A DNA stretch of 64,000 nt from Polyangiaceae bacterium (GTDB lineage Bacteria; Myxococcota_A; Polyangia; Polyangiales; Polyangiaceae): contig CANJMI010000016.1 in the NCBI GenBank assembly GCA_947475525.1, positions 1 through 64,000 of the forward strand, in the 5' to 3' direction. Positions 61,281-64,000 of this stretch are shown here, piece after piece. Every line of letters begins with the position of its first letter. The first letter of the stretch is position 1. The translations under genes were made by a program, and so were the position numbers. The notes below the pieces were generated by a model. The model had not been told where the DNA came from and did not search any database. It worked only from the letters and a program-made list of their open reading frames with translations.

Positions 61281-62000
61281 ATGACACCCTTCGAGGCAAC
61301 GATGACGCCGACTCCCGACTCTCTCGCCCAGTTGCAACTCGAAGCGATTCGCGCAGCGCTCGGCGGTTCGAGCTTGGATCGCTACCGCTTCGCCTTTCGT
61401 TCGCTCTCGCGCCTCCTCTCGGACACCTCGGACACGGGGCAGGTGTTGGCGCTCGCGATCGCGCTCAATGGCCCTCATTTCTCGCGAGTTTGGTTCGAGG
61501 TCGCAAGCGACGAGGAAGGCGCGCGCGTCCTCCGTCAGCGGCCGAATCTCGACGGCAGCGGGGTCGACCGTGACGCGCTTCGTCGGCTACCCGAGGGCAC
61601 GCTCGGCCGCGAGTACGTGCGATTCATCGACAAAAATGGACTCGATGGAGATTTTTTTCAGGCACCCCCGGGCGTGCCCGAGGATGTCGCGTATTTGTCG
61701 AAGCGTCTGCGCCAAGCCCACGACGTTTGGCACGCTGTCACCGGCTACAGCCCGAGCGTGCGCGATGAGCTCGCGTTGCAGGCGTTTACCTGGGCGCAGC
61801 TCGGCGTTCCGCATGCGAAGCTCGTCGTCGTTGGTGGGTTTTTGCGTTTCGCGTGGGGCGATCGCAAGCTCTTCGGGCACATCGTTCGCGGTTACCGCCG
61901 CGGCAAGAAGGCCCGCGCGTTTGCGCCTGCGCACTGGGAGACGCGCTGGGAGATGCCGCTCCGTGACGTGCAGGCCGAGTTCGGCGTCGAGCCCGTCTGA
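61281..62000 (+). CDS. Coq4 family protein
   Basis: ATG 61281 opens a 239-residue protein with the Coq4 zinc motif HDVWHAVTGYSPSVRDE (HDxxHx11E), followed by LALQAFTWAQLGVPHAKLVVVGGFLR. In eukaryotes Coq4 takes part in coenzyme-Q assembly and has C1-decarboxylase/hydroxylase function; bacterial homologs are found in some proteobacteria and myxobacteria. Its nearness to menB makes a quinone role plausible. The start at the second ATG (61302) is a possible alternative. Confidence 0.9.
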   Translation: MTPFEATMTPTPDSLAQLQLEAIRAALGGSSLDRYRFAFRSLSRLLSDTSDTGQVLALAIALNGPHFSRVWFEVASDEEGARVLRQRPNLDGSGVDRDALRRLPEGTLGREYVRFIDKNGLDGDFFQAPPGVPEDVAYLSKRLRQAHDVWHAVTGYSPSVRDELALQAFTWAQLGVPHAKLVVVGGFLRFAWGDRKLFGHIVRGYRRGKKARAFAPAHWETRWEMPLRDVQAEFGVEPV

Positions 62001-62024
62001 CCCCCGCCGAAACTCCGCCAGCGA

Positions 62025-63053
62025 TCAGCCCGTGAACATCAGGCCGAGTACCTTCGCCGACACGTAGGCAAGCGCTGCACTGAGCGGCAACGTGAGGACC
62101 CACGCGATGAGGATGTTGGTCGCGACGCCCCACCGCACGGCGCTCACGCGTTTTGAGGCACCGACGCCCATGATGCACGAGTTGATGCAGTGAGTCGTCG
62201 AGACGGGCACGCCGAAGTGGCTCGCCCCGAGAATGGTCAATGCACCGGCGGTCTCGGCCGCGAAGCCTTGCAGGGGGCTTATGCGCACGATTTTGGTGCC
62301 CATCGTCTTGATGATGCGTTTGCCACCGGCCATCGTGCCGAGGCCGATCGCTCCCGCGCAGGCCGTGATAACCCACGTCGGCACGTTGTCTCCGTGGGGG
62401 AACATCCACGCGGGCATGCCGATGATTGAGTTGTCGCGCATGAACGCGAGGAGGGCGAGCGTGATGATCCCCATCGATTTTTGCGCATCATTCGAGCCGT
62501 GCGCGAAGGCCATCATCGAGGCCGAGCCGAGCTGAAGGACGCGTGAGCCGCGCTGCACCGTTCGGGGCCTCGATTTCCGCAGCAACCAGTAGAGACCGAG
62601 CATCAAACACAGTGAAACCGTAAAACCTATAAGGGGTGAGGCGACGAGCGGAACGAGAACCTTTTTCTGCAGCGCGGCCCACTTGAAGGCGCCGAGGCCT
62701 CCCTTCGCGACCACGGCTCCCGCGAGCCCGCCGATCAGGGCGTGCGATGAGCTCGACGGGATCCCGTACCACCAGGTGATGAGGTTCCAGATGCACGCGC
62801 CTATCAATGCGGAGAGCACGACAGTCTGCGTGACGAGTGCCGGATCGGCGAACCCCGATGCGATGGTCTTCGCGACGGCCGTGCCAGTCATGGCGCCAGC
62901 GAAATTGAGGACTCCCGCGAGAATGACGGCGGTGCGCACGGGCAGGACGCCTGTGGCGACGACCGTCGCGATGGCATTGGCCGCGTCGTGGAAGCCGTTG
63001 ATGTAGTCAAAGACGATCGCGGCGACGATGACGCAGATGAGGAGGCTAACCAT
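62025..63053 (-). CDS. pit: Inorganic phosphate transporter, PiT family
   Basis: The 342-residue protein has about ten membrane helices and the two PiT signatures: DYINGFHDAANAIATVV near the N-terminus and MAFAHGSNDAQKSMGIITL in the second half (GxNDxANA-type). It takes up phosphate with H+ or as metal-phosphate at low affinity. It starts with ATG 63053, eight bases inside the DUF47 gene's end, so the two are translationally coupled. The C-terminus ends LAYVSAKVLGLMFTG. Confidence 0.95.
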   Translation of the reverse strand: MVSLLICVIVAAIVFDYINGFHDAANAIATVVATGVLPVRTAVILAGVLNFAGAMTGTAVAKTIASGFADPALVTQTVVLSALIGACIWNLITWWYGIPSSSSHALIGGLAGAVVAKGGLGAFKWAALQKKVLVPLVASPLIGFTVSLCLMLGLYWLLRKSRPRTVQRGSRVLQLGSASMMAFAHGSNDAQKSMGIITLALLAFMRDNSIIGMPAWMFPHGDNVPTWVITACAGAIGLGTMAGGKRIIKTMGTKIVRISPLQGFAAETAGALTILGASHFGVPVSTTHCINSCIMGVGASKRVSAVRWGVATNILIAWVLTLPLSAALAYVSAKVLGLMFTG

Positions 63054-63714
63054 GTTTGATGGCCATGTGCGAGAGCGTGTCGGCGATAGCGTCGCAAGCG
63101 TCGACGGCGTTTTCGAGATCTTCGAGCACCGTCTTTTCGCGGATCAGCACGCGCGCGTCGGAGGCTCCCGTGTGAGCTGGCCCGCCGCCAACGGCTTCGC
63201 TGAATAGATCGCGCATCGCCTCGCGGAAGATCGAGTCTCCTTCTTTCTCGAGCTTACGGAGGTCGCGGGCGATCTCCATGATGCGGGCGTACTTGTTCGT
63301 GCGAAGGAGGGGTACAGCCTCGTTTACCTTCTCGGTGCACCGGGCGATAAGGCGCGCGAGGCGGCGCATCGGCTCGGTGGGTACGGTGACGCCTAGCATC
63401 AGGCACGACTGCAAGGCGCGGTTCGTCGAGTCGAGCACCGTGTCGAGCTCCGAAGAGAGGCGCTGCAAATCTTCACGGTCGATCGGTGTGACGAACGTGA
63501 GGCCGAGGGCCTCCTCCATCGCGTGCTCGAGCCGGTCCCCTTCGTGCTCCGCTTCCTGGAGCATCGCGCTCGCTTCCGCGAGCACCGCCTTGTCATCGGC
63601 GTAGTCCTTCGCGGTCAGGGCGGCGCGGTGTGCGACCGCGGCCTGCTGCTCGAGAAAGGTGTAGAAGTGGTCCTCTTTGGGGAGGAGAAATCGGATGACG
63701 TCCTGAAATCCCAT
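63046..63714 (-). CDS. DUF47 (PhoU-like) Pit accessory protein
   Basis: ATG 63714 gives a 222-residue all-helical protein with the DUF47/PhoU-like pattern: MGFQDVIRFLLPKEDHFYTFLEQQA, EHEGDRLEHAMEEALGLTFVTPIDREDLQRLSSELDTVLD, EKVNEAVPLLRTNKYARIMEIARDLRKLEKEGD, and VLEDLENAVDACDAIADTL. These proteins bind metal and regulate the adjacent PiT transporter. Its stop overlaps the pit start by eight bases. A longer frame upstream exists, but ATG 63714 is the family start. Confidence 0.94.
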   Translation of the reverse strand: MGFQDVIRFLLPKEDHFYTFLEQQAAVAHRAALTAKDYADDKAVLAEASAMLQEAEHEGDRLEHAMEEALGLTFVTPIDREDLQRLSSELDTVLDSTNRALQSCLMLGVTVPTEPMRRLARLIARCTEKVNEAVPLLRTNKYARIMEIARDLRKLEKEGDSIFREAMRDLFSEAVGGGPAHTGASDARVLIREKTVLEDLENAVDACDAIADTLSHMAIKHG

Positions 63715-63899
63715 TGGCGCGCCGGAACCTAGCCCAAAGGTTTCGACCACGGCGTGCCCATCAGCCTCGCCACTGACATGTCACGCCGTCGCCTCACAAA
63801 TGAGCGAACGCCGCCGATTCCATGGGGAACCGCGCGGCGTTGCAGTGCGAGAGCGTTGGCGCCGTGAGGAGAACCCTCACACGAGCCGCATGGTCCGGC

Positions 63900-64000
63900 T
63901 CAGAGCCTGGAACACACGGTGTTCGTTATCAGGCGCGTGACGACGTAGGGGTCGATGTTCGCGCAGGGGCGGCGATCTTCGATGTAGCCCTTCTTGTCGA
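63900..64000 (-). CDS. glnII: Glutamine synthetase type II (C-terminus only)
   Basis: The last 33 codons, ending at TGA 63902-63900, contain GYIEDRRPCANIDPYVV, followed by TRLITNTVC. The phrase GYxEDRRPxxNxDPYVVT is the hallmark C-terminus of eukaryotic-type (type II) glutamine synthetases. The gene continues beyond the right edge. It should make glutamine from glutamate, ammonia and ATP. Regulation and the rest of the enzyme are not visible. Confidence 0.85.
   Translation of the reverse strand, partial: DKKGYIEDRRPCANIDPYVVTRLITNTVCSRL

Noticed and set aside
63864-63880. GTGAGG/CCTCAC hairpin after glnII
   Set aside because: Short stem with no T-run; could be part of a Rho-dependent end but is not supportable as a terminator.

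Overview
The window reads as a 64 kb piece of a high-GC chromosome from a myxobacterium, most likely of the Polyangiales (Sorangium/Polyangium/Labilithrix type). This rests on very high GC3 in genuine genes, many lipoproteins with a Gly/Ala/Ser/Thr-rich spacer after the lipobox cysteine, Hanks-type kinases and a pseudokinase, AgmX-like and FxLYD-like surface proteins, a HrcA/CIRCE-controlled groESL operon, ATP-dependent PckA, a type II glutamine synthetase at the right edge, and two cobalamin-binding MerR light sensors. Taxonomy is inference; no rRNA or tRNA gene was seen.

Layout. 1-7.3 kb: a truncated fibrinogen-like lipoprotein, a (CT)n tract, two Uma2 nucleases, a sirtuin, lipoproteins, and three gene remnants (alpha/beta hydrolase, XRE-type antitoxin, sterol desaturase next to a TetR gene and tandem operators). 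7.3-12.6 kb: an ACR3 arsenite permease with an unusual C-terminal domain, a YdeI-like protein, a TPR lipoprotein and a membrane GGDEF protein. 12.7-15.6 kb: a leftward operon (fasciclin lipoprotein, lipoprotein Bcp peroxiredoxin, a 37-residue coupled ORF, DUF2878) divergent from a CarH/LitR-type B12 photoreceptor. 15.9-21 kb: VapBC, di-haem peroxidase, transmembrane Ser/Thr kinase and a coupled lipoprotein that appears to share its ectodomain. 21.5-27.4 kb: a tiny zinc-ribbon protein, DoxX, then a second B12-type MerR regulator leading a lipocalin / NAD(P)-epimerase / CPBP protease / carotenoid oxygenase run. 27.6-33.9 kb: NYN protein, Gdt1-like transporter, groESL with CIRCE, two unknown coupled genes and a Gly/Pro 39-nt-repeat membrane protein. 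34-42.8 kb: a MoxR/DUF58/vWA (Bat-like) operon with a large coiled-coil protein. 42.8-54 kb: GshA, lipoproteins, pseudokinase, M20 amidohydrolase, TerC, PckA, VOC protein, TetR with a 28-bp operator, a beta-barrel-like protein, GlpD. 54-64 kb: Cys-rich lipoprotein, DbpA and a second DEAD-box helicase, a small membrane protein, metallophosphoesterase, esterase-MenB-Coq4 run, Pit/DUF47 phosphate pair, and the C-terminus of glutamine synthetase II.

The most interesting feature is the pair of AdoCbl-type photoreceptor regulators 8 kb apart. Both keep the Wx9EH cap motif and the (D/E)xHxxG cobalamin motif, each has its own palindromic or direct-repeat DNA at its promoter, and each adjoins envelope and photo-oxidative genes (peroxiredoxin, fasciclin, DUF2878; lipocalin, epimerase, carotenoid cleavage oxygenase). 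I read it as a light-response island with two sensors, one branch of which may make and bind apocarotenoids at the envelope. This is inference from motifs and gene order.
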